Of a stretch of 64,000 bases of DNA, positions 46,592 through 55,426 are shown piece after piece; the first letter of the stretch is position 1, and every line of letters starts with the position of its first letter. Source of the stretch: Mycobacteriales bacterium (GTDB lineage Bacteria > Actinomycetota > Actinomycetes > JAFAQI01). The notes beneath the pieces were generated by a model, which was given only the letters and a program-made list of their open reading frames with translations, was not told the origin of the DNA and searched no databases. A program made the translations under genes and the position numbers. The DNA lies in NCBI GenBank assembly GCA_035550055.1, contig DASZRO010000018.1, positions 1 to 64,000 on the forward strand, given 5' to 3'.

Positions 46592-47563
46592 ATGACGCAG
46601 ACGATCACTCCCCCGATCGACGACACCGTCGAAGCGGGTCCGCGGGCTGCGCTTCCCGCCACCGGCCTGGTACGCAGCAAGGCGGCCGCCCGGGCCGAAC
46701 AGGTGATCCTCTTGGTCGTCATCGCGGTCCCGCTGGCTGCGGTGCTCGCGGCGGTCCCCGTTGCGTGGGGGTGGGGGCTGGGCTGGCACGACGTGGTCAT
46801 CGCGGTCGTGATGTACGCGATCTCCGGGCACGGCATCACCGTCGGCTTCCACCGGTACTTCACCCACGGCGCCTTCAAGGCGAAGAAGGCCCTGCGCGTC
46901 GCACTGGCGATCGCGGGCAGCTTGGCGATCGAGGGGCCGGTGATCCGCTGGGTCGCCGATCACCGCCGCCACCACGCCTACAGCGACCGGGAAGGCGACC
47001 CGCACTCGCCGTGGAAGTACGGCGAAAACCTCCGGTCGCTGGTGAAGGGCCTCTGGCATGCGCACATCGGCTGGATGTTCGACATCGAGCAGACCAACCA
47101 CGAGCGCTACGCGCCCGACCTGCTCGCCGACCGGGCCATCGTCAAGATCTCAAAAGCGTTCCCGTGGTGGGCCGCACTCAGCCTGCTCACCCCGCCACTG
47201 GTCGGCTACCTGTGGTCCGGCTTCACCTGGCAGGGCGCCGCGACCGCGTTCTTCTGGGCGAGCCTGGTCCGGGTCGCCCTGCTCCACCACGTGACCTGGT
47301 CGATCAACTCGATCTGCCACGCGGTGGGCAAGCACCCGTTCACCAGCCGGGACCGGGCCGGCAACGTGTGGTGGCTTGCGATCCCCTCGATGGGCGAGTC
47401 CTGGCACAACCTGCACCACGCCGACCCGACCGCGGCCCGCCACGGCGTCCTTCGCGGACAGCTCGACTCGACCGGCCGGATCATCTGGACGATGGAAAAG
47501 CTCGGCCTCGCCTACGACGTCCGCTGGCCGTCCCCGGAGCGGATCCACGCCAAGCTCGCGTAG
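46592..47563 (+). CDS. Acyl-CoA / fatty acid desaturase
   Basis: A 323-residue membrane-bound di-iron desaturase. The three histidine boxes are HRYFTH (87-92), HRRHH (124-128) and HNLHH (272-276), with four hydrophobic spans around residues 36-82 and 190-240. It resembles stearoyl-CoA delta-9 desaturases such as mycobacterial DesA3 and introduces a double bond into membrane acyl chains using O2 and an electron donor (no ferredoxin-reductase partner is adjacent). I chose MTQTITPPID; an upstream extension lacks conservation. It ends 36 bp before a perfect 21-bp hairpin. Confidence 0.93.
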   Translation: MTQTITPPIDDTVEAGPRAALPATGLVRSKAAARAEQVILLVVIAVPLAAVLAAVPVAWGWGLGWHDVVIAVVMYAISGHGITVGFHRYFTHGAFKAKKALRVALAIAGSLAIEGPVIRWVADHRRHHAYSDREGDPHSPWKYGENLRSLVKGLWHAHIGWMFDIEQTNHERYAPDLLADRAIVKISKAFPWWAALSLLTPPLVGYLWSGFTWQGAATAFFWASLVRVALLHHVTWSINSICHAVGKHPFTSRDRAGNVWWLAIPSMGESWHNLHHADPTAARHGVLRGQLDSTGRIIWTMEKLGLAYDVRWPSPERIHAKLA

Positions 47564-47598
47564 CGCGCACGCCCCGCCTCCGCCGAAAACCCCTCCGC

Positions 47599-47655
47599 CG
47601 AGCCCAACGTTGTTGGTCTTTCGGGGGCTCTGAGAGACCAACAACGTTGGGCTCG
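47599..47655. terminator. Perfect 21-bp hairpin between desaturase and ispE (repeat family A)
   Basis: Arms 47599-47619 and 47635-47655 are perfectly complementary around a 15-nt loop. The arm starts CGAGCCCAACGTTGTTGG, closely matching the hairpin after glpX (2136-2193). It sits between two converging genes, so it can terminate both. Confidence 0.8.
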
Positions 47656-47663
47656 ACGTCTTG

Positions 47664-48575
47664 TCAGGTGGTGATGCGGGCGCCGGGTGCCGGGCCGGAG
47701 GCGCGGCGGACGGTACGGCAGACGTCGTAGCCGGCGAGCGCTGCCGCGATCCGTACGGCGTCTCCCGGCGTTGCCGCGAGCAGCGCGACGGTCGGACCCG
47801 ACCCGGAGATGATGCCGCCGGTGGCGCCGAGCTCGCGGCCGGCCTCGAGCACCCGCGCCAGGTTCGGGCGCAGCTGTAGCGCCGGGGCCTGCAGGTCGTT
47901 GCGCAGCGCCCGGCCGAGGGCGACCGGATCCCCCGCCCGCAACGCCGCCAGCACCTCGTCCGGCGGCGAGGCCTCGACGTCGATCGCGTCCCCGCGCTGC
48001 CGGTCGAGCTCGGCGTAGACGGTCGGGGTCGACAACCCCGACTCGGCGACGGCCAGCACCCAGTGCCACTCGCCGCGGCTCAGTACAGGCGAGACCACCT
48101 CGCCGTGCCCCGTGCCGAGCGCCGTACCGCCGTGGAGCAGGAACGGTACGTCGCTGCCGAGCGCCGCCGCGAGCCGCTCGAGGTCACGCTGGGCGAGGTC
48201 AGCCCCCCACAGCGCGTCCGCCGCGACCAACGCGGCCGCAGCATCCGCGCTGCCGCCGGCAAGGCCGCCACCGACCGGGATGTCCTTGCGCAGCCGCAGG
48301 TGCGCGCCGGCGTCGACGCCGGCAACGGAAGCGACGGCGCGCACCGCCCGGACCGCGAGGTTGTCTTCGCCGAGCGGGACCTCTCCGGCGCCTTCGCCCT
48401 CTATCTCGACGGTGATCCCGCGCTGCTCCGACCGTTCGAGCACCACGGTGTCGAACAGGCTCACCGCGTGGTAGATCGTGTGCAGCTCGTGCTTGCCGTC
48501 CGGACGAAGCGGACCGACGCCGAGATGCAGGTTGACCTTCGCCGGCACCTTGACGGTGACACTGTGAACCGGCAC
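47664..48575 (-). CDS. ispE: 4-diphosphocytidyl-2-C-methyl-D-erythritol kinase
   Basis: Phosphorylates CDP-ME in the MEP route to isopentenyl diphosphate, the precursor used by the cis-prenyltransferase at the left of the window. The 303-residue GHMP kinase has the N-terminal VKVPAKVNLHLGVGPLRPDGKHELHT, the ATP loop DIPVGGGLAGGSADAAAAL, and GIISGSGPTVALLA near the C-terminus. The GTG lies 7 nt after a TACGAT box, so despite being only 23 bp from ksgA it may also be transcribed on its own. Confidence 0.95.
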   Translation of the reverse strand: MPVHSVTVKVPAKVNLHLGVGPLRPDGKHELHTIYHAVSLFDTVVLERSEQRGITVEIEGEGAGEVPLGEDNLAVRAVRAVASVAGVDAGAHLRLRKDIPVGGGLAGGSADAAAALVAADALWGADLAQRDLERLAAALGSDVPFLLHGGTALGTGHGEVVSPVLSRGEWHWVLAVAESGLSTPTVYAELDRQRGDAIDVEASPPDEVLAALRAGDPVALGRALRNDLQAPALQLRPNLARVLEAGRELGATGGIISGSGPTVALLAATPGDAVRIAAALAGYDVCRTVRRASGPAPGARITT

Positions 48576-48582
48576 CCGACCG

Positions 48583-48588
48583 ATCGTA
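48583..48588 (-). promoter_or_regulatory. -10 box of ispE, leaderless
   Basis: TACGAT on the minus strand with 7 nt to the GTG. It lies in the 23-bp gap after ksgA. Confidence 0.45.
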
Positions 48589-48598
48589 AGGCGGCGAC

Positions 48599-49444
48599 CT
48601 ACCGGCGCTGTTCGGCGATCCGTGCGAACGCCGCGACGTCGAGCGTCTCCCCGCGGGCTGCCGGGTCGACGCCGGCTGCAGCGAGCGCCGCCTCAGCCGC
48701 CGCGGGCGAGCCTGCCCACCCGGCCAGGGCAGCACGCAGCGTCTTTCTCCGCTGGGCGAACGCGGCGTCGATCACCGCGAACACCTCGGTCCGGGCGGCG
48801 GCCGTCGGCGGCGGCTCGCCGCAGCGGAACCGGACCAGGCCCGAGTCGACGTTCGGCACCGGCCAGAACACCTGCCGCGGCACCGAACCAGCCCGCTGCG
48901 CCGACGCCCACCAGGCGAGCTTCGCGCTGGGCGCGCCGTACACCCGCGATCCCGGAGGAGCGGTCAGCCGGTCCGCAACCTCCGCCTGCACCATGACCAG
49001 CCCGTGCCGCAGCGAAGGAAGCACCTCGAGCAGGTGCAGCAGCACCGGGACCGCGACGTTGTAGGGCAGGTTCGCCACGAGCGCCGTCGGAGCCTGCGCA
49101 AGCCCGGTCAGCCGAAGCGCGTCCTGCGCGATCACCTCGAGCCGGTCGGCGTACGACGGCGCGAACGACGCCACCGTCGACGGCAGCGCGCCGGCCAACG
49201 CGGGCTCGATCTCGACCGCGACCACCTTCGCGACCGACGGCAGCAACGCCAGTGTCAGCGAGCCGAGGCCCGGCCCCACCTCGACGACGAGGTCGTTCGC
49301 GGTGAGCTCGGCGGCAGCCGCGATCCGACGGACCGTGTTCGGGTCGATCACGAAGTTCTGGCCTCGCGACTTGCTCGGTCGCAGGCCGAGCGAGTCCGCC
49401 AGCGCGCGAACCTCTGCGGGCCCGAGCAGCCCGGCGCCGGTCAC
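48599..49444 (-). CDS. rsmA: 16S rRNA (adenine1518/1519-N6)-dimethyltransferase
   Basis: Dimethylates two adjacent adenines in helix 45 of 16S rRNA during small-subunit assembly (KsgA). The 281 residues have [23 protein letters not shown], the SAM-binding [17 protein letters not shown], acidic loop [13 protein letters not shown], and the target-base motif [18 protein letters not shown]. The GTG overlaps the tatD stop (GTGA). In mycobacteria rpfB separates tatD and ksgA; here they overlap directly. Confidence 0.96.
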   Translation of the reverse strand: MTGAGLLGPAEVRALADSLGLRPSKSRGQNFVIDPNTVRRIAAAAELTANDLVVEVGPGLGSLTLALLPSVAKVVAVEIEPALAGALPSTVASFAPSYADRLEVIAQDALRLTGLAQAPTALVANLPYNVAVPVLLHLLEVLPSLRHGLVMVQAEVADRLTAPPGSRVYGAPSAKLAWWASAQRAGSVPRQVFWPVPNVDSGLVRFRCGEPPPTAAARTEVFAVIDAAFAQRRKTLRAALAGWAGSPAAAEAALAAAGVDPAARGETLDVAAFARIAEQRR

Positions 49445-50283
49445 TGCCAGCCGAAGACGCGAGCCGCGTTGGCCGTCACGGCGGCGGCGATCTCCGCCTC
49501 GTCCACGCCCTTGACGTCGGCGATCGCGCGGACGGTCAACGGCACAAGGTACGGCGCGTTCGGCGCGCCGCGGTACGGCATCGGGGTCAGGAACGGCGCG
49601 TCGGTCTCGACGAGCAGCTGGCCGAGGGGGGCGACCGCCGCCGCATCACGCAGGTCTTGTGCGTTCTTGAAGGTGACGTTGCCGGCGAAGGACATCACGT
49701 AACCGCGGTCGGCGCACTTGCGGGCGAACTCGGCGTCGCCGGAGAAACAGTGGAAGATCACCCGGTCGGGCGCTCCCTCGCTCTCCAGCACCCGCAGCAC
49801 GTCCTCGTGGGCGTCGCGGTCGTGGATCACCACCGCCTTGCCCGTCTGCTTGGCGATCGCAATGTGACGGCGGAAGGACTCCTCTTGCGGCCCCCAGCCG
49901 GCATCCTCGGTGCGGTAGTGATCCAGCCCGGTCTCACCGATCGCCACGACGCGATCGTGCGCGGCGAGGCGCGCGATCTCGTCCCACTCGGCCTCGCTCG
50001 CCGCGTGCGCCTCGTTGGGGTGCACCGCGACGGCCGCCCACACGTCGTCGCGCGAGCCGGCAAGATCGACGCTCCACCGCGACGACGGCACGTCGATCCC
50101 GATCTGCACGACGCGGGTGATGCCGACTGCGCGCGCCGCCGCCATGATCTGCTCGACGTCGCCGTCCATCAGGTCGAGATGACAGTGGCTGTCGATCGCC
50201 GCAGCGGCGAGTGCGGGCGGGGCCGGTGGCGGCTCCCCGGTTCGGCCGGACTTCCGCTCTCGGCCGGACGCCGAGACGCTCAC
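49441..50283 (-). CDS. tatD: TatD family metal-dependent DNase
   Basis: A 280-residue TIM-barrel metallohydrolase. Metal ligands: [14 protein letters not shown] at the start, [31 protein letters not shown] and [20 protein letters not shown]. TatD proteins have 3'-5' DNase activity and a possible role in DNA repair or quality control of RNA ends. The N-terminal 28 residues are disordered. The GTG start overlaps the metG stop by 4 bp (GTGA), so metG-tatD-ksgA are translationally coupled. Confidence 0.93.
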   Translation of the reverse strand: MSVSASGRERKSGRTGEPPPAPPALAAAAIDSHCHLDLMDGDVEQIMAAARAVGITRVVQIGIDVPSSRWSVDLAGSRDDVWAAVAVHPNEAHAASEAEWDEIARLAAHDRVVAIGETGLDHYRTEDAGWGPQEESFRRHIAIAKQTGKAVVIHDRDAHEDVLRVLESEGAPDRVIFHCFSGDAEFARKCADRGYVMSFAGNVTFKNAQDLRDAAAVAPLGQLLVETDAPFLTPMPYRGAPNAPYLVPLTVRAIADVKGVDEAEIAAAVTANAARVFGWQ

Positions 50284-52067
50284 GCGCCCTCCAATCGGGC
50301 CAGCTCCTCGTCGACGACGCCGACGTCGAGCTTCGCGAACAGCGGTGTCGGCGGCTCGACCGGGTTGCCGACCTTCAACGGGTCGCGTTGCCATCGAACG
50401 TCGCTGCGGTAGTCGCCGGTCAGGATCGGGTACGCCGGACCGCCGTCGAGGTCGTCGACCTCCCGCAGCTCGGGCTGCGCAGCGAGCACGCCGTCCCGGC
50501 CGAGCAGCTGGTGCACCTGTTGCGACGTCTGCGGCAGGAACGGCGCCAGCAGCGTCGTGCAGTCGCTGACCGCCTGGAGCGCCACGTGCAGGATGGTCGC
50601 CATCCGGTCGGGCTGCGACTCGCGCAGCTTCCACGGCGCCTGCTCCGACAGGTACTTGTTGGCCTCGGCCACGACTCGCATCGTCTCGCTGAGCGCCGCC
50701 CTCATCCGCGACCGTTCGAGGTCGGCGCCGACCGCTGCGAACGCGCCGTCGGTGACGCCGAGCAGCGCACGGTCGACGTCGGTGAGCTCCCCGGCGGCCG
50801 GCAGCGAGCCGAGGTTCTTGGCCGTGAAGGACAGGGTGCGGTTGACCAGGTTGCCCCACGCCGCGACCAGCTCGTCGTTGTTGCGTCGTACGAACTCCGA
50901 CCAGGTGAAGTCGGTGTCGTTGGACTCCGGACCGGCGGCGGTCAGGTAGTAGCGCAGCGAGTCAGCGGAGTAGCGGTCCAGGAAGTCCCGGACGTAGATG
51001 ACGACGGCGCGACTGGAGGAGAACTTGCGGCCCTCCATCGTGAGGAACTCACTCGACACGACCTCGGTCGGCAGCTGGAGCTGCCCGTACTCGCCGGGCG
51101 TGCCGCCCTTGGCCCCGAGGCCGTCGTAGCCGAGCAGCTCAGCCGGCCAGATCTGGGAGTGGAAGGTGACGTTGTCCTTGCCCATGAAGTAGAAGGACTC
51201 CGCCGCCGGGTCGGTCCACCAGGCGCGCCACGCGTCCGCGTCGCCGCTGCGCCGAGCCCACTCGATCGACGCCGACAGGTAGCCGATGACGGCGTCGAAC
51301 CAGACGTAGAGCCGCTTCGTCGGGTTGTCCTCCCAGCCGGGCAACGGGATCGGGACACCCCAGTCGATGTCGCGACTCATCGCGCGCGGCTTGAGGTCGT
51401 CGATGAGGTTGAGCGAGAACTTCAAGACGTTGGGTCGCCAGTCCTTGCGGGTCTGCAACCACGAGCCGAGCGCGTCGGCGAGCGCCGGCAGGTCGAGGAA
51501 GAACTGCTCCGTCTCGACGAACTGCGGCACCTCGCCGTTGATCCGTGACCGCGGGTTGATCAAAGCGTCGGCGTCGAGCTGGTTGCCGCAGTTGTCGCAC
51601 TGGTCGCCACGGGCGCCGTCGTACCCGCAGATCGGGCAGGTGCCCTCGATGTAGCGGTCGGGCAACGTGCGCCCGGTCGACGGCGAGATCGCGCCCTTGG
51701 TGGTGCGCTCGATCATGTAGCCGTTGCGGTGCAGGGTGCGAAACATCTCCTGGACGACGGCGTAGTGGTTGCGGGTCGTCGTGCGGGTGAACAGGTCGTA
51801 GGACAGCCCGAGCCGCTGTAGGTCCTCGGCAATCACCCGGTTGTAACGGTCGGCGAGCTCGCGCGGCGTCACGCCTTCCTGGTCGGCCTGCACCAGGATC
51901 GGCGTGCCGTGCTCGTCGGTGCCGCTGACCATGAGGACGTTGTTGCCGGCGAGGCGGTGGTAGCGGCTGAAGACGTCGGACGGTACGCCGAAGCCCGCGA
52001 CGTGGCCGATGTGCCGCGGGCCGTTCGCGTAGGGCCACGCCACCGCGGCAAGGATCTGGCGCGACAT
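50280..52067 (-). CDS. metG: Methionyl-tRNA synthetase
   Basis: Charges tRNA-Met. The 595 residues form the class I catalytic domain (HIGH = H19-I-G-H22 in [15 protein letters not shown]) with a zinc knuckle C144, C147, C157, C160, and the second signature as [11 protein letters not shown], a KFSSS variant of KMSKS common in actinobacteria. The anticodon domain follows and there is no C-terminal tRNA-binding extension. The ATG lies 7 nt after a TAGGCT box, implying a leaderless mRNA independent of the RNA unit upstream. Confidence 0.97.
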   Translation of the reverse strand: MSRQILAAVAWPYANGPRHIGHVAGFGVPSDVFSRYHRLAGNNVLMVSGTDEHGTPILVQADQEGVTPRELADRYNRVIAEDLQRLGLSYDLFTRTTTRNHYAVVQEMFRTLHRNGYMIERTTKGAISPSTGRTLPDRYIEGTCPICGYDGARGDQCDNCGNQLDADALINPRSRINGEVPQFVETEQFFLDLPALADALGSWLQTRKDWRPNVLKFSLNLIDDLKPRAMSRDIDWGVPIPLPGWEDNPTKRLYVWFDAVIGYLSASIEWARRSGDADAWRAWWTDPAAESFYFMGKDNVTFHSQIWPAELLGYDGLGAKGGTPGEYGQLQLPTEVVSSEFLTMEGRKFSSSRAVVIYVRDFLDRYSADSLRYYLTAAGPESNDTDFTWSEFVRRNNDELVAAWGNLVNRTLSFTAKNLGSLPAAGELTDVDRALLGVTDGAFAAVGADLERSRMRAALSETMRVVAEANKYLSEQAPWKLRESQPDRMATILHVALQAVSDCTTLLAPFLPQTSQQVHQLLGRDGVLAAQPELREVDDLDGGPAYPILTGDYRSDVRWQRDPLKVGNPVEPPTPLFAKLDVGVVDEELARLEGA

Positions 52068-52074
52068 GGATCAG

Positions 52075-52080
52075 AGCCTA
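52075..52080 (-). promoter_or_regulatory. -10 box of metG, leaderless
   Basis: TAGGCT on the minus strand, 7 nt upstream of the metG ATG. It follows the terminator at 52155-52191, so metG is a separate transcription unit from the upstream RNA. Confidence 0.5.
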
Positions 52081-52154
52081 TTCACGCTCGCACGCCGAAA
52101 TCGTCCGCGCGAGTGTCGCAGCCGGGCAGGGCGGGGAAAAGCAGCGAAAATAGC

Positions 52155-52191
52155 GCGAAGCCCCTCCGTGTATGAGACGGAGGGGCTTCGC
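52155..52191 (-). terminator. Strong intrinsic terminator of the ncRNA unit
   Basis: A perfect 15-bp stem (52155-52169 with 52177-52191, core GCGAAGCCCCTCCG/CGGAGGGGCTTCGC) and a 7-nt loop. Read on the minus strand it is followed by GCTATTTTCGCTGCTTTT, the most T-rich tail of any hairpin in the window. No protein gene directly precedes it. Confidence 0.85.
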
Positions 52192-52581
52192 TTCGAATCC
52201 TTGCTGCACCGGCGAAGCCGACCGATCAACCAGGGTCGATCACTCGACTGCCGTGCGTTGCAAGAACTCGGACTCCGGTCCTGAGGACCCGCGCGATGCC
52301 CCGCTGCCACCACGCTCCAGTTGCCCGGAACAGGTGGACCGCGACGCGGCCCGGTCGCCCGAACCGCTCGCTCCGCGCCTCGACTGGTAGCCCTAGTTGC
52401 CTAGGAGCCAGCCGCCTCGCGTCGCGTCGTACCTGGCGTTTCCGGATCCGATCTCCTGGTTGCCCAGGGGCTCGGCTCCGACTGCCCGAGTACGTCACAC
52501 CCTGTTGCCAAGGTGCTTTGCATCTTGCGTTGCTTCGGGTTCCCGAAGGCCCCCTCCGCGTGGTCTCCGTTTCCGGTGACA
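52155..52581 (-). ncRNA. Candidate structured non-coding RNA between rsmI and metG
   Basis: About 430 nt without a credible ORF, ending in a strong minus-strand terminator. Read on the minus strand, four hairpins carry a GCAA (GNRA) tetraloop: CACCTTG-GCAA-CAGGGTG (52498-52515), CCTGG-GCAA-CCAGG (52455-52468), CCTAG-GCAA-CTAGG (52392-52405) and TCCGG-GCAA-CTGGA (52316-52329). Three of these also have an outer 4-bp stem beyond a small internal loop. Other stems are GGTCC-TCA-GGACC (52277-52289) and CTTCGG-GAAC-CCGAAG (near 52533-52548). GNRA loops form only on this strand, matching the terminator. It does not resemble RNase P RNA, tmRNA or 4.5S RNA as I know them. The exact 5' end is inferred. 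Confidence 0.6.
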
Positions 52582-52587
52582 GACGGA

Positions 52588-52616
52588 TTTGTAGTGGGTA
52601 GCCGGGGGTAGCACAA
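52588..52616 (-). promoter_or_regulatory. Possible promoter of the ncRNA
   Basis: On the minus strand TTGTGC (52616-52611) and TACAAA (52593-52588) are separated by exactly 17 nt. Both boxes are imperfect. The predicted transcription start is near 52581. Confidence 0.35.
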
Positions 52617-52627
52617 GAGGTTTCCAG

Positions 52628-52741
52628 AAGTATTTTCAAGATCTTTTTTCGTGCACAGCCATGTCCACAACCGCAGCCGGGTTGTCCCCCGAAATGGCTG
52701 TCGACGCACCGGTAATCCACCGGTTCATCCCCAGCTGGGGA
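52628..52741. other. AT-rich tract with degenerate DnaA-box-like sites
   Basis: 52628-52650 is an AT-rich run (AGTATTTTCAAGATC followed by six T) in a GC-rich genome. Next to it are ATGTCCACA (52661-52669, one mismatch to the mycobacterial TTGTCCACA box), and weaker TTGTCCCCC (52682), TAATCCACC (52713) and TCATCCCCA (52725). A perfect 14-bp palindrome TCCCCAGCTGGGGA (52728-52741) adjoins the rsmI stop. This could be a protein-binding regulatory region for the ncRNA; it is not the chromosomal origin by context. Confidence 0.3.
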
Positions 52742-52750
52742 AACCCTTGC

Positions 52751-53584
52751 TCAGGCCAAAGAACGTGTGGCGGCGTCGTAGACGACTCGCCGTGACAGGC
52801 CGTGAGCGACGGCAACCGCGTCGACGGCATCGCGGCGGCTGGCACCCGCCGCGACCAGCTCGCCGACCTCGTCGCGCAAGGCGGCAGGGTCGACCGTCGC
52901 CGGCGTTCGCTGAGCACCGGCGATCACCAGGGTCACCTCGCCGAGCACCTCGGTCCCCGCGGCCCACGCCGCGAGCTCGCCGAGCCGGCCGCGGCGCACT
53001 TCCTCGTGGGTCTTGGTCAGCTCGCGGCAGACGGCCGCCAGCCGGTCGGCCCCGAAGCCGGCCGCGAGGTCGGCGAGCGTCGCGGCCACCCGCTTGGGGG
53101 ACTCGAAGACGACGAGGGCACGAGGGTCGGCGGCCAGCTCGGCGAGCCGCGCTCGACGCTCCCCCGCCTTGCGGGGCAGAAACCCTTCGAAGCACCACCG
53201 GTCGACGGGCACGCCCGCGACGGCGACCGCCGCGGTCACTGCGGACGGCCCCGGCAGGACCGTGACCGGCAGGTCACGTTCGATCGCGGCGGTCAGCATC
53301 TGGTAGCCGGGGTCAGACACGAGCGGTACGCCGGCGTCACTCACCAGCACGACCGTTCGCCCGGCAGCGACCGCATCGAGCAAAGCGCCGGCCCGGCCAC
53401 GCTCCACGGCGTCGTAGACGGCGACGACCTTGGCGGTGAGGGCGATACCGAGCGAGGACGCCAGCCGCCGCAGCCGTCGGGTGTCCTCGGCCGCGATGAC
53501 ATCTGCCTGGGTCAGCGCCTCGACCAGCCGCGCCGACGCGTCTCGCGCATCGCCGATCGGCGTCGCGGCGAGGACGAGCGGCAT
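52751..53584 (-). CDS. rsmI: 16S rRNA (cytidine1402-2'-O)-methyltransferase
   Basis: Methylates the ribose of C1402 in the 16S decoding centre. The 277 residues have the tetrapyrrole-methylase fold: MPLVLAATPIGDARDASARLVEALTQADVIAAEDTRRLRRL, VVLVSDAGVPLVSDPGYQ, VTVLPGPSAVTAAVAVAG and FEGFLPRKAGERR. I chose MPLVLAATPIG over an ATG 11 codons upstream. It diverges from the mannosyltransferase gene across 68 bp, the same arrangement as Rv1003/Rv1002c. Its stop borders the gene-free interval. Confidence 0.95.
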   Translation of the reverse strand: MPLVLAATPIGDARDASARLVEALTQADVIAAEDTRRLRRLASSLGIALTAKVVAVYDAVERGRAGALLDAVAAGRTVVLVSDAGVPLVSDPGYQMLTAAIERDLPVTVLPGPSAVTAAVAVAGVPVDRWCFEGFLPRKAGERRARLAELAADPRALVVFESPKRVAATLADLAAGFGADRLAAVCRELTKTHEEVRRGRLGELAAWAAGTEVLGEVTLVIAGAQRTPATVDPAALRDEVGELVAAGASRRDAVDAVAVAHGLSRRVVYDAATRSLA

Positions 53585-53639
53585 CGGACCATTCAACCGG
53601 TCGCCGCCCGCCGTCACGCCGCCACGAGGGGCGGCTTCA

Positions 53640-53645
53640 TACGAT
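53640..53645 (+). promoter_or_regulatory. -10 box of pmt, leaderless
   Basis: TACGAT with 7 nt to the ATG at 53653. The alternative ATG at 53644 lies inside this box, so the box decides the start. Confidence 0.5.
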
Positions 53646-53652
53646 GAGGCGC

Positions 53653-55413
53653 ATGCCGCCGGCTTCTGCGACGCTCGACGAGCCGGTTCCGGCGGACGAG
53701 CTCGTCGCGGATCCCGCGCTGGCGCGGATCAAGGCGCGCCTGGTCACTGCGATGCCCGACGACCGCCTGCGCAGCTGGCTGCTGACCATTGCGCTCACGG
53801 TCCTCGGTGGCATCGCCCGCTTCTGGCGCATCACGCGCCCGGGTGGTCACACGCTGCACAGCGCGACCAGCATCGTGTTCGACGAGACCTACTACGTCCA
53901 CGACAGCTGGTCCCTGCTCCACCACGGAGTCGAGACGAACGGGCCGATGACGTCATCGGGCTTCGTGGTCCATCCGCCGCTCGGCAAATGGCTGATGGCG
54001 ATCGGCGAGGCGATCTTCGACCACGGCAAGACCGTGACCTACCACCACACGGTCTACCCCGCGAGCCCGCTGTCGTTCCGGTTCATGGGCGCCGTCCTCG
54101 GGACGCTCGCGATCCTCATGGTCGCGCGCATCGCCCGGCGGCTGTTCCGCTCGACCGCGATGGGACTCATCGCCGGCTCGCTCCTCGCGCTCGACGGGCT
54201 GGAGTTCGTCCAGAGCCGCACCGCCATGCTCGACATCTACCTGATGTTCTGGGTCCTCGCGGCCTTCGGCTGCCTGGTGCTCGATCGCGACTACGGACGG
54301 CGCAAGCTCGCCAGCCGGCTGACCGCCCCCCTTGGGTACCGCGAGTGGGGACCGTCGATCGGGTTCCGGCCGTGGCGGCTGGCGACCGCGTTCTGTCTCG
54401 GCGCGGCGTGCGCCACGAAGTGGAACGGCGCTTACTACATCCCCGCCGCGATCCTGCTGGCGCTCGCGTGGGACATCGGTGCGCGCCACTCGGCCGGAGC
54501 CAGCGGACGCAACTGGCACGTCGACCGCACCGGCGGGATGCGCATCGACCAGGTGGACTGGTGGCTGGTCGGCAACGGCGCGGTGCGCGTGCTGCTGCCC
54601 CTCGTCGCGGTCATGGTGCTGATCCCCGCCGCGGTCTACGTCGCGTCCTGGGCGGGCTGGTTCGCTTCCAACAGCACCTACGCCTACGACCACGACCTCT
54701 ACGTCCACCACGGCCAGTCGTGGCTGGCGCACGACTGGGCGGTGCTGCACGGTTGGTGGGAGTACCAGCGGGCGATCTGGCACTACGACGTCACGCTGCA
54801 CGCGCCGCATCCGTACCTGTCGCGGCCGTGGGGGTGGCTGCTGCTCGAGCGACCGGTCGCGTACTACTACCAGTCGCCGAGCGGCTGCGGCGCGGCGTCG
54901 TGCTCGCAGGAGGTGCTCGGGATCGGCAACCCCGCACTGTGGTGGGCGAGCATCCCCGCGCTCGTCGTCGTCACCTGGATCTGGGTCGCGCGCCGCGACT
55001 GGCGGGCGGCGGCGGTGATCGTGACGTTCGCCTTCGGCTACCTGCCGTGGATCTTCCAGGAGCTTCAGGTCGTGAACACCGACCCGGCCTGTACGCCGGC
55101 CGGCGACTGCCACCGCACGATGTTCCTGTTCTACATGCTGCCCAACGTGCCGTTCATGGTCCTTGCGGTCACCATGACCCTCGGTCTCGTCATCGGCCGG
55201 CGTACGGCGAGCGACGCCCGCCGCGCACTCGGAGCCAGCGCCGCCACGAGCTATCTCGCTTGCGTCGTCGTGCTGTTCGCCTTCTTCTATCCGGTGCTCG
55301 CGGCGCGCAACATCTCCTCCACCGCCTGGCACAAACGGATCTGGTTCTCGAGCACGTGCAGCACCGACCCGCATCGCAACGAACATCACGAGGACGCGCC
55401 CTGCTGGATCTAG
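53653..55413 (+). CDS. pmt: Dolichyl-phosphate-mannose--protein mannosyltransferase
   Basis: Transfers mannose from polyprenyl-phosphate-mannose to Ser/Thr of proteins during Sec export (GT39). About 586 residues with around ten membrane helices. The first external loop has IVFDETYYVHDSWSLL with the catalytic D-E pair, and HPPLGKWLMAIGE follows. Later motifs include AACATKWNGAYYIPAAILLAL and FLFYMLPNVPFMVLAV. I prefer MPPASATLDE because a TACGAT box lies exactly 7 nt upstream. The gene mirrors Rv1002c beside rsmI. Likely targets are secreted lipoproteins and enzymes such as those encoded in this window. Confidence 0.93.
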   Translation: MPPASATLDEPVPADELVADPALARIKARLVTAMPDDRLRSWLLTIALTVLGGIARFWRITRPGGHTLHSATSIVFDETYYVHDSWSLLHHGVETNGPMTSSGFVVHPPLGKWLMAIGEAIFDHGKTVTYHHTVYPASPLSFRFMGAVLGTLAILMVARIARRLFRSTAMGLIAGSLLALDGLEFVQSRTAMLDIYLMFWVLAAFGCLVLDRDYGRRKLASRLTAPLGYREWGPSIGFRPWRLATAFCLGAACATKWNGAYYIPAAILLALAWDIGARHSAGASGRNWHVDRTGGMRIDQVDWWLVGNGAVRVLLPLVAVMVLIPAAVYVASWAGWFASNSTYAYDHDLYVHHGQSWLAHDWAVLHGWWEYQRAIWHYDVTLHAPHPYLSRPWGWLLLERPVAYYYQSPSGCGAASCSQEVLGIGNPALWWASIPALVVVTWIWVARRDWRAAAVIVTFAFGYLPWIFQELQVVNTDPACTPAGDCHRTMFLFYMLPNVPFMVLAVTMTLGLVIGRRTASDARRALGASAATSYLACVVVLFAFFYPVLAARNISSTAWHKRIWFSSTCSTDPHRNEHHEDAPCWI

Positions 55414-55420
55414 CAGGGCG
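55397..55420. terminator. Bidirectional hairpin between pmt and PAP2 genes
   Basis: Perfect 9-bp stem CGCCCTGCT/AGCAGGGCG with a 6-nt loop. It contains the pmt stop codon and lies 6 bp from the PAP2 stop, so it can end both converging transcripts. Confidence 0.65.
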
Positions 55421-55426
55421 ACGGCG

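Noticed and set aside
52641-52660. Plus-strand terminator with a T run (six T at 52644-52649)
   Set aside because: No GC-rich hairpin directly precedes the T run and no plus-strand gene ends nearby.
52628-52741. Second chromosomal or plasmid origin of replication
   Set aside because: There are DnaA-like boxes and AT-rich DNA, but no dnaA, dnaN, rep or par genes nearby, and the flanking genes are far from oriC in related genomes. Kept only as a regulatory-site suggestion.
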